Shown here in pieces: positions 36,694 to 48,540 of a stretch of 64,000 nucleotides of DNA (position 1 is its first letter; every line of letters begins with the position of its first letter). Made by a program: the position numbers and the translations under genes. The notes under the pieces are model-generated. The model did not search any database. It saw only the letters and a list, made by a program, of their open reading frames with translations, and was not told the DNA's origin. This DNA comes from Mucidula mucida (Eukaryota; Basidiomycota; Agaricomycetes; Agaricales; Physalacriaceae), in contig JADNYV010000160.1 of NCBI GenBank assembly GCA_015501055.1, positions 21,451-85,450 of the forward strand, read 5' to 3'.

Positions 36694-37106
36694 ATGGCCA
36701 TATGTGCTGGCTATGTCCTTGTGCTGAATTGCCAAACGCGGCCACCTCTGAATTTTTGCAAAGTAAGTATACTCCTGTACGCTCGTCGCTCGAGTCCAAT
36801 TCTTTTGCCGTTCACTGACGTCTATGCTGGTAGCCTAACGGCCCTCTTCGTAATGTACGAGCTGACAATATTGGAGGTGAATTCACCGCGGCGCCAAGGT
36901 AGTATCTTCGTGCACTTCAACCTCTCTATCTTTTCACGCGTTTCTGAGCTGCTCAGTCCTTACCGCTTCTTTTTGTTTACAAGCCACTGCGGATGCTCCT
37001 GCTCAGGTGGATGCCGAAGCTTTCGCAATCAGTCGTGGGCACTGGGAACGATCCTTTACGACACTTGTCGATCTTGAGGGCGCTTAATCCAGTCATATGG
37101 TCGTAG
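36694..37106 (+). CDS. Possible small spliced hypothetical protein
   Basis: A tentative three-exon reading. Exon 2 gives PNGPLRNVRADNIGGEFTAA and a third exon starting after a GCTCAG acceptor gives RWMPKLSQSVVGTGNDPLRH to a TAG at 37104. Donor GTAAGT ends exon 1. No family was recognised. Other splice choices give different frames, so this may not be a gene. Confidence 0.2.
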
Positions 37107-37172
37107 TCGGACCGACAGAAGCCATTCTTTTGTTGGCGCTTGATGAAGATCGCTTCTCTTGCTCACACAGCG

Positions 37173-37664
37173 ATGTCAGAACTCACGAGCGACGACAGTA
37201 CAAGGGCAGCGATAGTGGATGATCCCGAGTGTGAGTGTCATCGCGCCTGTACTACGCTCTTAATGCTAATCTCGGTACTCATAGTCAATGCTGCCGACGC
37301 AGACCTATGCATCATCTCATTAGATAACATCAGATTCAAGGTTCACAGTATGAACTTGCGAGCCCACTCCTCCGTATTCCCTGTTGTACACGATGCTACC
37401 ACCAATGTCAGGGATCCCGCCCATATGGCAGAGCGCGCAGAGGTCCTCCGCGTCATATTCAAGTTCATTTACCCGGAGCCTCGTCTGCTCAAAGTCGGCC
37501 AGCTCCCATTCCCTACCTTGGAGGAGGTGGCGATTGCCGCGGAGAAATGGCAGTTCGTCGCGCTCTCAGAACTATGTGATCGCTACATGGAGTAAGCGAC
37601 TCTCAGTGTTACCATATAAGAATTAAACATTGAAATCAACAGAGATCATGCCGCCACCCAGTAA
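37173..37664 (+). pseudogene. BTB/POZ-domain protein, copy 2 (3'-truncated)
   Basis: A paralogue of the gene at 32900, including its upstream GGCGCTTGATG sequence, so it arose by local segmental duplication. Exon 1 and 2 read intact: VDDPE, NAADADLCIISLDNIRFKVH, AHMAERAEVLRVIFKFIYPE, TLEEVAIAAEKWQFVALSEL. After the next intron the frame yields only DHAATQ and a TAA at 37662, whereas copy 1 continues for about 130 more residues. The C-terminal half is therefore missing and the adjacent oxidoreductase gene begins within 25 bp. A short BTB-only protein could still be made. Confidence 0.7.
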
Positions 37665-37686
37665 ACAACGCAAATCTGAAGCATCT

Positions 37687-38973
37687 TCACGATTCATAGT
37701 CTGTGATTCCCGGAGCTCGTCTCGTCCATAACCTTCCACACCCCATCTCTAAATCCCCATCATCAGCGACGGATACGTTCGGCTTCCCACCCTTCCTCCA
37801 CGGGTTCATGAACTTGACAGACTCCCGAAGCCCCAGCGCCAAATGTATACCCGCCGGCGGCACCACATACTCGTCCAGTTTCTCGCCTTTCCCCTCCATC
37901 AGCCTTCGTATATTCGCTACGACCACATCGACCTGCGCAAAAGCGGGTCGAGCAGCTTTGTGCGCGCCTGTATCAGCGACGTCTCCGATAGCAAAGACAT
38001 TAGGGTATTCGGGATCGGTGGCGGAGGAAGGGTGGATCTGCAGAGTGGGTTTGACGCGGACGTATCCGGTGGCCGGGTCGATGGCTGATGGAGACAGGCT
38101 GAGGAGCGGCGCGGAAAGCGGCCGAGAACCTGTGCACGATATCACGCAGTCTGCCTGGACCTCGCCGCCGTCCATGAGCTCGACCACTTTCCCCTTTCCA
38201 TCCTCGCTGTCCCTGACCTTTTTGACGCGGTGGCCCAAGACTGTCTCGATTCCAACCTTCTCGAACTTGGATAATACTAGGTCATGAAGAGCGATGTCGA
38301 AGCGGTTCATGACCTGTGTGCGGGAATGTATGAGAACGACAGATTTTGCGGGATAGTACTCTTTCACATCAAAAGCGACCTCTAGAAATCCGATCAGAAC
38401 AAGTAAAGGTAATGTGAGAGCACACTTACGAACGCCGTACGCGCCACCGCCAACAACGGCTACTCTGTTTGCCTTTTCTACCTCTGCTTGCAGCGCTTTG
38501 AACTTTGCTGTCTCTATTTTCTTATCCGTTCCAAATGACTGCGAGGGCCCCTCAGCGCCTAACGCAGACGATCCAGAGGTGCCTGTAGCAAGGATGAGAA
38601 AGTCATAGGGGATCTCCTGACCCCCTGCAAGCACAACAGAGGTCGCTGTAACACGTTCGGCGGCGCCTCGAACAAGTCGTAATCCAGTCGTGCCATCCGT
38701 CGAGGTAAGACCAAACGGAATGAAAGCTTTCCGCTCAAATCCTGGGACGACGCTTATCCGGGGAAACGCGAATAGGTGCTGGACATGCATCAGCTTCGGG
38801 CGCGTCAAATCGTAGCATCATCATGAGCTCACCTGGAAATGCGAATTCTTCTCGACCAGCACGACATTGTGCTTGTCACCAAAAGCCGTAATAAGCTCTT
38901 CTACAGCTTTTCCCCCGACGTAGCTGCCGCCGATGACAACCATATTCTTCGTTCCTTCCGGTGTAGTGGCCAT
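37687..38973 (-). CDS. AIF/FSP1-like NAD(P)H oxidoreductase
   Basis: A pyridine-nucleotide-disulfide-type flavoprotein of the AIF/AMID/FSP1 group, which oxidises NAD(P)H and can pass electrons to quinones. Three exons splice in phase. Exon 1 (MATTPEGTKN) holds the FAD fold MVVIGGSYVGGKAVEELI. Exon 2 has FAFPRISVVPGFERKAFIPF, PYDFLILATGTS and the NAD(P)H fold VAVVGGGAYGV. Exon 3 gives DCVISCTGSRPLS, NVFAIGDVADTGAHKAA and a stop at 37687. Length is about 395 residues, as usual. A TATA-like box at 39070-39078 and a tandem repeat upstream support the 38973 start rather than the longer frame to 39240. Confidence 0.9.
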
Positions 38974-39069
38974 TGTGCGTATACGAGAAAACGCGGAGGC
39001 TGGAGAAGAGAGTCGACGTAGGACTTGGGTAGCCACGACTGCGAACGTCGAATGGGATAATGGAAGGTG

Positions 39070-39193
39070 TATATATAAGCTGCGGACCCAACGGTAAGTG
39101 GATATGTGGATGCGCGGGTCGGCAGCGTATTTAAAGCCTGCGAAACGACGCACTATTTGAGACGTACGAAACGACGCACTATTTTGAGACGTG
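39070..39193 (-). promoter_or_regulatory. Promoter of the AIF-like gene: TATA box and tandem repeat
   Basis: On the minus strand TTATATATAC (39070-39079) lies about 100 bp upstream of the start codon. Further upstream a near-perfect 26/27-bp direct repeat, starting CGAAACGACGCACTATTTGA (39141-39166 and 39167-39193), differs by one T. Two adjacent copies of a motif just upstream of a TATA box suggest a regulatory-protein site, but the factor is unknown. Confidence 0.5.
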
Positions 39194-39939
39194 ACCAATC
39201 TGATTAGATGCTTATTCGCAACCGGTAAGCGGTATGACACGGCGGACTTGCGCGTCGAAAAGGCATAGCGCGAAATCGGTTAAGTCGTCGGCAAGCACTA
39301 TCGTCGCTGGACACAGTGTAGAGGTGCTAAATGTCACAGTCAGCTGCGCCATGTCGAGAGTTTAGTACCTCAGCCATACGAGCAAGGTCATAAGTGGGGC
39401 TAGCCAAACGCTGACGCGTCACTGTCCTGGTCCAAGTCCAGAGGTAGGAGGCCGGTCACCGGTCAAGACTCAAGACTAGAGGTTGCCGAGACATGTACAG
39501 TTTCTGGCACATGATCTTATTCATGAGAAACTTTCTACACAGCGACTGAGCCTTACGTTTTGTGACGGTGATGGTGGTTTGTTCAATGTGCCGGGTACAT
39601 CGGGCCGAGCTTCACTGACTTAGCAAAACCACCATGTCTGTTCAACTCAACTCGCTTGTAGCACCGCCATAATACCACGCTCTCCTACTTCTCCAGACTA
39701 CCCTACGCTCGAGATGGCTACTCCTACTGCAGCGTCACTTGATGCCAATTGAATGAACAGTCACCTCGTGGTAAACCGCAGGAAGCAGCGACTTCCCTGT
39801 CAAAGTGATGCTGTGGAACCTTTAAATAGTACTTTTCGCGGGCTACAGCAGTAGAATCCCATTGGTCTGTTCGTCTTCTCTACCTCGTAAGGTCCTTCAT
39901 TCCGTGATAATCCTCCAATTTACGCCAGCAACGCTCAGG
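39194..39939. promoter_or_regulatory. Divergent intergenic region
   Basis: Separates the AIF-like gene (-) from the membrane-protein gene (+) and should contain the latter's promoter. No clear motif or additional gene was recognised. Confidence 0.35.
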
Positions 39940-41672
39940 ATGCTACCATCAAAGCTGGCATTGTTCATCACGCCTTCAGTTTTCGCGGTAAGAGTGTATG
40001 CTCTTCCTGTGAACTGTACGACAGCAGCAGCCACGTCGGAAACAGACATAGACGATCTGCGTTCCCTCTACGATATCGTCTGGGGGTGTCTGGCAACCAT
40101 CTTTGCATGTACATGGCTAGCGGTACACCCAAATGTACCGAACGAACGCATTAGGACGAGGGGTGCGTTCTGTATAACGCTGCAACGTGTCAAACTTGCC
40201 GGGTTGGCCATCATCGCTCCGGAAGTCATTCTCATCTGGGCGATGAGACAGTGGCGAATTGCTCAAAAGGTTAAATGTTGTGCGTTCTTGTCTTCGATGT
40301 CCAGTGCAAGACCTTAAGAGAATTGTAGGGCATTCGCTGACGATGACTCATGGATTTATGCTGAGCATGGGAGGCTTCGTTGACGCATCAGGCAGGCTCA
40401 TATACAAAGTCTCTCATCTTCATTGTGAAGACCTTCCTTCAAAAGACGAGCTCCAGGATCGAAGCAAGAACGACGCTCTCGCTAAACTCATAATTGTACT
40501 CCAAACCCTATGGTTTGTCATTGGATGCATCTTGCGCGGTGTCCGGGCATTGGACATATCTCAACTAGAGGTCCTCACTTTGGCGTTTGCATCTCTGAAT
40601 GCCGTAACTTATGCTGTGTGGTGGCACAAGCCGATGGATGTCACTGTTCCCATCCGTCTGTCTTACTCCTACACCGACTCGGCAGGCTCGAGCGTGGTCA
40701 CCCTTGTAGACCGATTACCAGATGCAGCGGAACGCGCACCTTTGAACACCTCCGACTACGTTTTCACGTCATCGAGCACACTTGCAGAGGATGTCATGTC
40801 TCAAACTGCTCAGCTAGGCCTACATGGCGCTTTGACAACCGGCGAATGCGATTCAACGACAACGCCGTTGCCTTTTGTTCATTTAGAAGAAATGAGTGAG
40901 GACATAACGGATTGTCGTCTCAATCCGTGGCTAGAAACAGAACAATACGACAGGCAAGTCACAGATTGTAAGTCCTCTTTCCTAATTATAAGTCGGTCCT
41001 AGACTCAAGTATTCAGACCACAGATTACCCAGCATCTCAGAGCCGTCATCCAGCCGTTGGCCTGTCGAGGAGACGTGGCTAGTCAAGGCTAAATCCTGTT
41101 ACCGATCATCGAAAACAGCTATCTACCGGTTTCATGAGCGCTTGTCAAAATCTTTCGATTGTGTTGTCTCTCTTTTCGGGAAATTGGCCTTCCAAGGCGG
41201 GCGTCTTAGTACTGCAATAATGTTGGGAGATCGGTCTTCTTCATCCCATCTCCCTGGTGCGCTTACGGCGCCTCGTGACGCTGACCCCGGTAGAGATGCA
41301 GCGGTGGCATACGCCGGGTGTGCTTTTGGAGTTGTATTCGGCGGGTTACATTGTCTTGCATGGAACAGTCCGTTTCCGACTCTTCTAGAGAGTTTCCTTT
41401 GGCGGACGTCGGCGCTTATGGTGACTATACTCCCCGCTCTGTATCCGTGTATATACATTCCTCTTCAGCGGTACCACGCTGTTGGTCAGGATGCATCCTT
41501 TTCGATATTTCTTCTGCGGATAACCACGATTATACGACCACACTTCTTCATCCCTTTTCTTTATGTGTTCGCTCGGTTGTCACTTGTTACTTTGTCGTTT
41601 ACTGCGCTACGAGACCTTCCACCTTCCGCTTACCAGACAGTTCAATGGACCTCTTTTATTCCTCACTTCTGA
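39940..41672 (+). CDS. Agaric multipass membrane protein of unknown function
   Basis: A conserved basidiomycete membrane-protein family without assigned function. ATG 39940 starts a signal-like hydrophobic segment ending ...VRVYALPVNC. The family block DIVWGCLATIFACTWLAVHP follows, then LAGLAIIAPEVILIWAMRQW, THGFMLSMGGFVDASGR and LIIVLQTLWFVIGCILRGVR. The junction after QVTD splices at 41030 to YHRLPSISEPSSSRWPVEET, staying open. The C-terminal part gives AFGVVFGGLHCLAWNSPFPT, then FLYVFARLSLVTLSFTALRD and PPSAYQTVQWTSFIPHF at the stop. Six or more transmembrane segments are expected. Convergent with the pyranose oxidase gene. Confidence 0.85.
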
Positions 41673-41921
41673 TCCTTTCCGTAACATTGCTCTACAACTT
41701 CATGTACTTACGAACAGACCATCTTCAATCGACAATCTCGCGAAACCATTTCGTTTGACTCCTACATCATCCTATTCTTACCGCCCACCAGTCTCGGAGA
41801 AGCAACCGGGCATAGTCAAATGCTTGAAAGCTCAAGGACAAATGATTTCACAAATAGCAGTACATGATTTTACCAGCGACATAGTCCTTTCAAGTCAGTC
41901 AAATCTCCTTCAACCGGCGCG

Positions 41922-44238
41922 CTAGACCTCAAGCTTGAGGGTCTTCAAGTACTCAACCAAAAAATCGGCTCCTTTGAGAGCAATAGCAACCTGTGCCCTC
42001 CATCAGAGTTGAAAAAATCACACAAAGAAGGCCACTGACACTTGTAAGAGTGGGGTTGCAGGCCGTCGAATCCGGAATACAACCATTACCACCGACCCAG
42101 ATGTTCTTGTAACCGTGAACCATAGACGAGGGGTCGGCTACAGAGGTCGCGGGGTCCGTTCCGATACGAGTCGTTCCCTGCAAAAACACGGGGGCTGTCA
42201 GTACTTGATACAGGTAACGTCGGAGTAACTGAGCGTACAGTGATGTGAAGAGCAAGTCCTGGTTCCTGCACAGAGGTTAGTTAACACCGAGTTGAAAGTT
42301 AAGTTGAAGCATGACGGCGTACCATGAACTGCGGCTCAGACCCAGGGAGGTAGCCACCAAGTGCATTCGCGACATCGGTCATATCGTTCATCATCCTAGT
42401 ACGACGTGAGTATGAACAGGTTTAGACTTAGACGACGACAAAACGAACTTGTGATCAGTCTCATGGTCGACTCTAGAACGAGTGACTTCAAACTACTCAT
42501 AGGTTCATCAGCAAAAGGTAACTCGTATGATAACGAAACGGGAAGCTCACGGTCGCTTGAGGCATACCATATGAATCAGTAACGCCAGGCGTCCATTCCC
42601 CAGTCAGGCCGTGCCGTTCTCCAAAGAACACCAAATTATCTTCATTGATCTCTTGTCTCCCGAACCAGCGCAAGTCCACAACAACTCGCGAGTCCGCCCT
42701 GGGCCCGACACCGCCGTAAGAAAAAGCGTCTCGGTGAATCTGCGTGTGCCAGGGATGTTCATGACTGTATGGGATCGTCACCTGCGGCTCCGGCTCGTCG
42801 AAGGGAATGGGAAGAGGATCTGTGGGGTACTTTGCGTAGTGAGCTGCGACTTTATCGGCGAATTTAGGGTTGTGCTCGATGTCTTCGACGATGTCGCGCT
42901 TGAGAACGATCTGGGAAAGGCGGCTCGTGAGCATGTAGACGAAAGGAGAAGAAAAGGTATGGACCTGGCAGAATGCGATGGACTGCTCGCAGAGATAACG
43001 ACCGAGGGCTTGGGGATGAATACCACTGTTTGCGAGCACCTGAGGAGTGCCTACGGCTCCGCAGGCAATCACGACACTCTGCGACACGGTGTGAGCAAAT
43101 ATTGAACTGGCTGGGGAGGATAGTGAAGCATCACCTTTACAAGAACGATGACATCCTTGTCCGTGGCCAGGTCACGGACCAAGACAGCCTTAGCCATGCC
43201 CCCTCGCTCAATGACTTTTGTCACCCTCGCCTCCGACCAGAGATTGAACCTCTTGTTTTTGACCACATCGCCGAGCACCGTGTTGGGACCACTCCACGTC
43301 ACGTAGGCAGGATTGTCCTTTCGGCGCTCGACGGCAAGAGGGAGGTTCTCAACGTCGCGCTTCCCTAGAGCAGTCTTCAGAGTCGACTTGACCACTTCGT
43401 GACGGATAGACCCGTCGTATTGATCAGGATGCACGTTGAGCAGCTTCTTGCCGCGCTCAAAGAGTGGAACGAGTTCAGCCTTGGGGATAGGATTGTTGAC
43501 CAGTTCCTCAGTGTGTGGCGTAGCTAATTTAAATGTGGATCAATACAACGAAAAGGGATTCAAATGACAAGGAGAGCGTACGGCAAGCGCAGGTCCAATG
43601 AGTAGCCATCCCTCCGACGGTGCGGGTGACGGCACTAGACTTGAGGTTGACTTCCCGCCGTTGGTTCGGGTTGCTGTTTTGGAAGATGAGCACGTCCTGG
43701 GGACTGGGCTGCCAGGAGTTCCCTCCAAGGGTCGGGATGTATGTGTCGGCGGGGGACACCGAGACGGGTTGAAGAGCACCGTTGATAACATGCACTTTCG
43801 AATAAGAGACACTGGGTTAACGATATGATTGAAGCAACGATGAGCTACTCACCAAAAGTATCGATGTCCTTTTGATATCTGGACAAGGGTCAATTTGGCG
43901 TCAAGTCATTTAGGGCGAATGCGGTCGTACTTGATAGAATTCTTGTGGTGAGCGCCAATGATTGGATTATCTTGGGAGCCAATCTCGACCATGAGGACCG
44001 ACGCCGTAGGGTGCTTGTCGATAATCGTACGCGCATAGGCCGCACTAGAAGATGGGACAGATAATCAGCAGGGGATTGGGCATGCAGACGACGCCACCGA
44101 CGCGATGGGACCACTGCCAGCGACGAGAACGTCTGTGACAATGAGTCCAGTCTTCAGACCGCCAGGGAACGAGTGTTCGGACTTGGGTGGAGGATTGCTG
44201 ATAGCATGGTCGATATCTTGGGTTGAAACGCGTGGCAT
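41922..44238 (-). CDS. Pyranose 2-oxidase
   Basis: A GMC-family flavoenzyme oxidising aldopyranoses such as glucose at C2 with O2, yielding 2-keto sugar and H2O2, and feeding peroxide to lignocellulose breakdown in wood and litter fungi. From ATG 44238: [10 protein letters not shown] (FAD fold), [37 protein letters not shown], then [14 protein letters not shown], where the His is the covalent FAD attachment site of the family. Next come [55 protein letters not shown] and [13 protein letters not shown]. The catalytic His (LALHIT) and Asn (ACNPTLTS) are both conserved. About 15 exons; the stop is at 41922. No signal peptide, as is usual for this enzyme. Confidence 0.93.
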
Positions 44239-46007
44239 GACGAATTGAACAGTGAGATGTAGTAGAAAATGAGGAGAAAGTCATGTTCTTGGCCTTAAAT
44301 ACCTGAAGTCAGTACCCGTTCATGTAAGTTACATTGCGTTATAGGTCTGCGGAGGTTAATGTCAAGCGAAGCTAGAAGTTCGGAGGCGACACTCACCGGT
44401 GTCAGCTGAAGAGTGGAGTAATACAAGATGAATGGAGGACTGCAGGGATTCCTGGGAATATGTACAGCCAACGACAGGCAGCAGCCAACACAGCGAGTAT
44501 TCCAAAATGCGCTCCAGGGGAACTCCACAGCGCTGAAACAGGCGCTATAAGCCAAGGTCAAGGCGAGAGAGCAAGGGTCTCAACAATAGGCGACTAGAGG
44601 CGTCGCCGCATACAATACAATCGTTGCCAATAAACTTCGGATTTGACGGACAGCATCGCTTCACGGGTCACCTACTCTGTCAACCAGCTCATCACAAGAC
44701 ATGCAATTCTCGACACGCACCCTTCAAAATGTTCATTATCCTATGATGCCGAGACTGAGAGGCTGCGAGTTAACGTGTCTTCATTCATCGGTTTGACAGC
44801 TCGATTGCCTCCATGTCAAAGCTTTCTGTGAAATATCAGATTCTGGGCTTTGGGCGCGAGCGAATAAGCCGTTTTCGGCTACCACGTGCAGAAAGAAGGA
44901 CGAGTAAGGGCTGGTGAAAGGAGTCATGGACATATTGTGGCGAGCCGAGCGAGAATTTCATAACGCCAGCTTTGAGCGGTGATGAATATCAGTAACAGTA
45001 AAGGTGGTGTCGAAAACCAGATACCCAGCCCTTCTTCGGTGATGACCTTGAGTCGCTTTCGCGATAAATTCGGAGTCGCGGTGGCGTCGACTATGTTTGC
45101 GCGTCAAGATCGTGAGCCCCCGCACATCTCACTGGTTAACAAGGTCGGCGTAGTCCACATTATTCGTATTTGCTCCGTTTCGAACACGGACGAAGACATG
45201 TAACGATATCCCGGGTAAAAGGACAGATTACAGACGCGTGGCGCGCTTTGGGCTATGAATGGTTGGAGCCGTGTTGTCAGTCCAGCTTTGTACCATTGTC
45301 TACACGCCAGAGTAGGCCGTGTTGCTCAAGTAATCAGATTGGTCGCGTTTGAGATGATGGTCGAAGAAAAGAGCACTTTTTGTGGCTGTGCTGTCAGGTG
45401 ACTGTGGGACACTCAGACTAAGACGAGTCTTTGGTCTTTCATTCTGAGCTCTTCTCGCAAAAAGGTAATTTCTGTATGATGGCCAAAGACAAATTATTGC
45501 AACCAACGAGCATCCATGGAGCGTCCAGGATCGTCCCGGCTCACAGTCAGCTTTCACCGCTTTTTCACATTGTTCACCAAGTTGGCATCGGTTCATAAAT
45601 CGATATTACAGAACTTTGTTCGCTCACCTTCTTTTTGTAAAAATGAGGCGTAGGCGCTCGCCTGCGTGGGTGTATATCCCACAATTCTAGTTCAAGTACG
45701 CTGATCAACGTTGCGCCACACGACGAGCGACCTTGATCGTCCCGATCATGTCTCACTTCGCTTTGCTCTTAACATCATGAATCCCTCTACTCGCTTGTTC
45801 TACACGATAAATTATATCAAGCAGGTTATTTTGACAAAGTGGTATGCACAGTATATATGTTCAAACACTACATGGGACCTTCTTGCTGATGGATACTACT
45901 GCAGAAAGCCAGTCTGTATTCATTTTCCTATCAGTGTCAAGCCAAACGCCACCTCATAATACTGCAGGTTTACATATACTGTTGCTGATGGACTTGTCGT
46001 TAGAAGG
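44239..46007. other. No gene recognised
   Basis: Open frames of 60-100 codons on both strands lack known motifs and do not chain by splicing. The promoter of the pyranose oxidase gene should lie just right of 44238. Confidence 0.4.
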
Positions 46008-46730
46008 ATGCCGGGCTTTGCCCACGAGACCGCGAGCCGCGCGTTCATCCGCTTCGTCCAGCATGCCTTTGACGACCTCCCCGAGCTAGAGAGGTTCCAC
46101 GATTTTTATTTGGAATGTGGGAGCACCAGTATGTTGTTCATCATCAGATTATGCCTTACTCTTTCGCGAGTCTCATCAGTTTCTGTATACAGTTTATCGC
46201 ATCACCACTCCCTCGTTAGAGTGGAAACAGCCCGATGAATGTTTTTACCCAAACGGGGCCAGATCACCGAGTGCTGTTCTTCAAGTGGGTGCGACTGAAC
46301 ATTTGCCCGAGTTGCACACCGACGCAGCTTGGCGGTTGACAAGCGTTTGCTGTGAATGTGGACTGCTGTTGCCTAAACTAAGTTTTGGTAGGCTGAGGTG
46401 AAGCTGGTTATCATCATTATAGTTGCTCCTCAACCCTCGAATACTGAACCAAGGATCACGTTTGAACACTGGGAAATGGCAGAGGATGATTATCACCGCC
46501 GCGTTCCTACTTTACGCCATACTAGTGATTGGACTGACGCGCCGCCAGGCGATTATCAGCTCCCTACAGAGGCGTTTGTCCCCGACGTTGTTACTCGCGC
46601 TCATTATCACCCTACTACCTTTCTTTCACCCAGAACGACACATATGCAGGCCGTTCGGAATTGCATTCTCCGAGGGTGGAAGCTTGATCAGGATGATGCC
46701 GCAGCGTATCCGTCTGCAGAGTATCTCTAA
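46008..46730 (+). CDS. Conserved agaric hypothetical protein
   Basis: Function unknown. Exon segments read FVQHAFDDLPELERFHDFYL, then SLEWKQPDECFYPNGARSPS, HTDAAWRLTSVCCECGLLLP and a last exon PRITFEHWEMAEDDYHRRVP ending AYPSAEYL at 46730. The central CCECG and the E(Q/H)WE...E(D/E)D(Y)-x-RRHVP-like tail look conserved among agaric hypotheticals, by recollection. Introns at about 46130-46205 and 46390-46430 are needed. The start may lie further upstream. Confidence 0.5.
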
Positions 46731-47098
46731 ACCTGCTCTAAACAGCGCGTTGAAACGTAAATAACGGAGATCTTTGTTTTGTTGACAAGTATCGACGATT
46801 CTCTAGATTGTAAAGGTCGGAAGTAATAAAGAATTCCATTATCAAGAGACATTGAGTCTATCTAGCGAAGACAGGCAGGTAGACCAATCGGAGTAGAGAG
46901 GCCTAGACAATTGGCAGACAGGCCGTAGCCAATGGCATCGTTGACGCGAACAAAGCATGACTTGGTCAATGTCTATCACCACCAATGGATCAAAGACCAC
47001 TTACGGTAGTCTAGATGTTGTGCTAGACGTATAATGGGCAGCATTCTCTTGTCGTCGTCGTGGTCCCAGTGATCGGCGTCTCTCTCCCACCTTCCACC

Positions 47099-47938
47099 AT
47101 GTCCTCCCCGAACCCATCATCCTTTGTCCAGCCCGGCGACACGCTCAACGACTTTTTGCGCTCGTTCTGGCAGCGCCAGGTCGACACCGCGGAGCAGGAA
47201 ACGCCTGATTTCAAACATCCAGCCCTCCCGCTCGCGCGCATCAAGAAAGTTATGAAGAGCGATCCCGATATCAAGGTGAGCCGCATTTTTCTTGCCCATT
47301 CGGCGGCTGACGAGGACAGAGCTAGATGATAGCGGCCGATGGTATGCTACTCGCGTTTCTGCTCTAAGACACACTGTGTTGACCGGGAACGATATGTACA
47401 ACAGCACCCGTAATATTTTGCAAAGCATGCGAAAGTACGTGTACCCGCCTTTATCCGTTTTTCACTGACACCAATTTGTCGCCTAGTCTTTATAGCAGAG
47501 GTGACGGCGCGCGCGTTTATTGTGGCAGACTCGAATAAGAGACGCACTTTGTCGCGGTCGGATATCGCGAAGGCGCTCAGTAAATCGGATCAATTTGACT
47601 TTCTCATCGACATTGTTCCACGCGAGGAATTGCCTTTCCCTACGGGTGGTGCGGCTGTGAAGAAGGCAGCTCCGGCCAAGGTGCGCAGACATTCATTCAA
47701 TGAACAATATCCGCTCATGTCCTTGTTCAGAAGCCTTCTGGAAATGACGAGAGTAGTGGGAACGGGAACGGGAATGGGAATGGGGCATCAGATGCAGCAG
47801 AAGTGAGTATGGGTGCTGGTACGGAGGCAGAGATGGAACGAGTACGTTTATTCGCGACTCTATCCCGCATGAGCTTATCCATCTGCGTAGCTAGACAATT
47901 TTCTGCAGGCCCAGGACGGGCAAGCGCAAGATGTATGA
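47099..47938 (+). CDS. CCAAT-binding factor subunit NF-YC / HAP5
   Basis: The histone-fold gamma subunit of the CCAAT-binding complex, which pairs with NF-YB/HAP3 and recruits NF-YA to activate respiration, redox and iron-related genes. ATG 47099 (MSSPNPSSFVQPGDTLNDFL) leads into LPLARIKKVMKSDPDIK, a spliced MIAAD, APVIFCKACE and IFIAEVTARAFIVADSNKRR, then TLSRSDIAKALSKSDQFDFL and IDIVPREELP. That is the full NF-YC histone fold plus the HAP4-recruitment-like helix region. A Gly-Asn repeat (GNGNGNGNG) lies near the C-terminus. All six exons splice in phase, ending QDGQAQDV at 47938. Confidence 0.93.
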
Positions 47939-48540
47939 TTACTGTATTGACAATCTTTACTCGTTCTTTCGTTCTTGTATTTTTACGGCAAGCTGAATTT
48001 TGTCAATACCACCCTTACTCACTGATTCGAAGAAGAGGGCGTTCGATCAAGTATTCACCAGGTAAGTTTCCTTTAACTCTTTCCTGTTCTTTTCAAGTCC
48101 TCCTGAAATTCACAAGCATAGTTCTAATACTACCGGTCACCGGGCGCGTCCAGGGAGAAACAAGTGCATACGTCGTAGCGTCCCGATCGAAATTGGCATG
48201 GCTTCGGGGTTGACCTATCCGGGCCATCTGATGGTCGGCTCGATATGTTTATCATGGACTTTCAGATTCAAAGTATCCGATTTCCTAAATGCAGTTCAGA
48301 AAACTCACGGCTCAGACTTTTTGTGTAGTTACATAGCGTTTTCCGCGCAAGAAGCAGCCCAATTTCGATATCATATCCCTCAACTTGACGCCCAACATGG
48401 CCGGATTGACAGGCATTTTCATTCCGTACCCACGAGCTCAGATGTCTCCTCAAGTTCGCTCCTCTGACAGGTCTACACTGACCAACGTAGCCGCACGTTT
48501 CTAAGCTCCTCGTTCACATGCCCCCTTCTCTCATAACTAT
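47939..48540. other. No gene recognised
   Basis: Short frames only. Probably the 3' flank of the NF-YC gene and upstream remains of the decayed metallo-beta-lactamase-fold gene. Confidence 0.4.

Noticed and set aside
43890..44280. Loss of the catalytic His in pyranose oxidase
   Set aside because: At first the GTTRIG motif seemed to lack it, but the catalytic His aligns with the ear­lier LALHIT residue, which is present.
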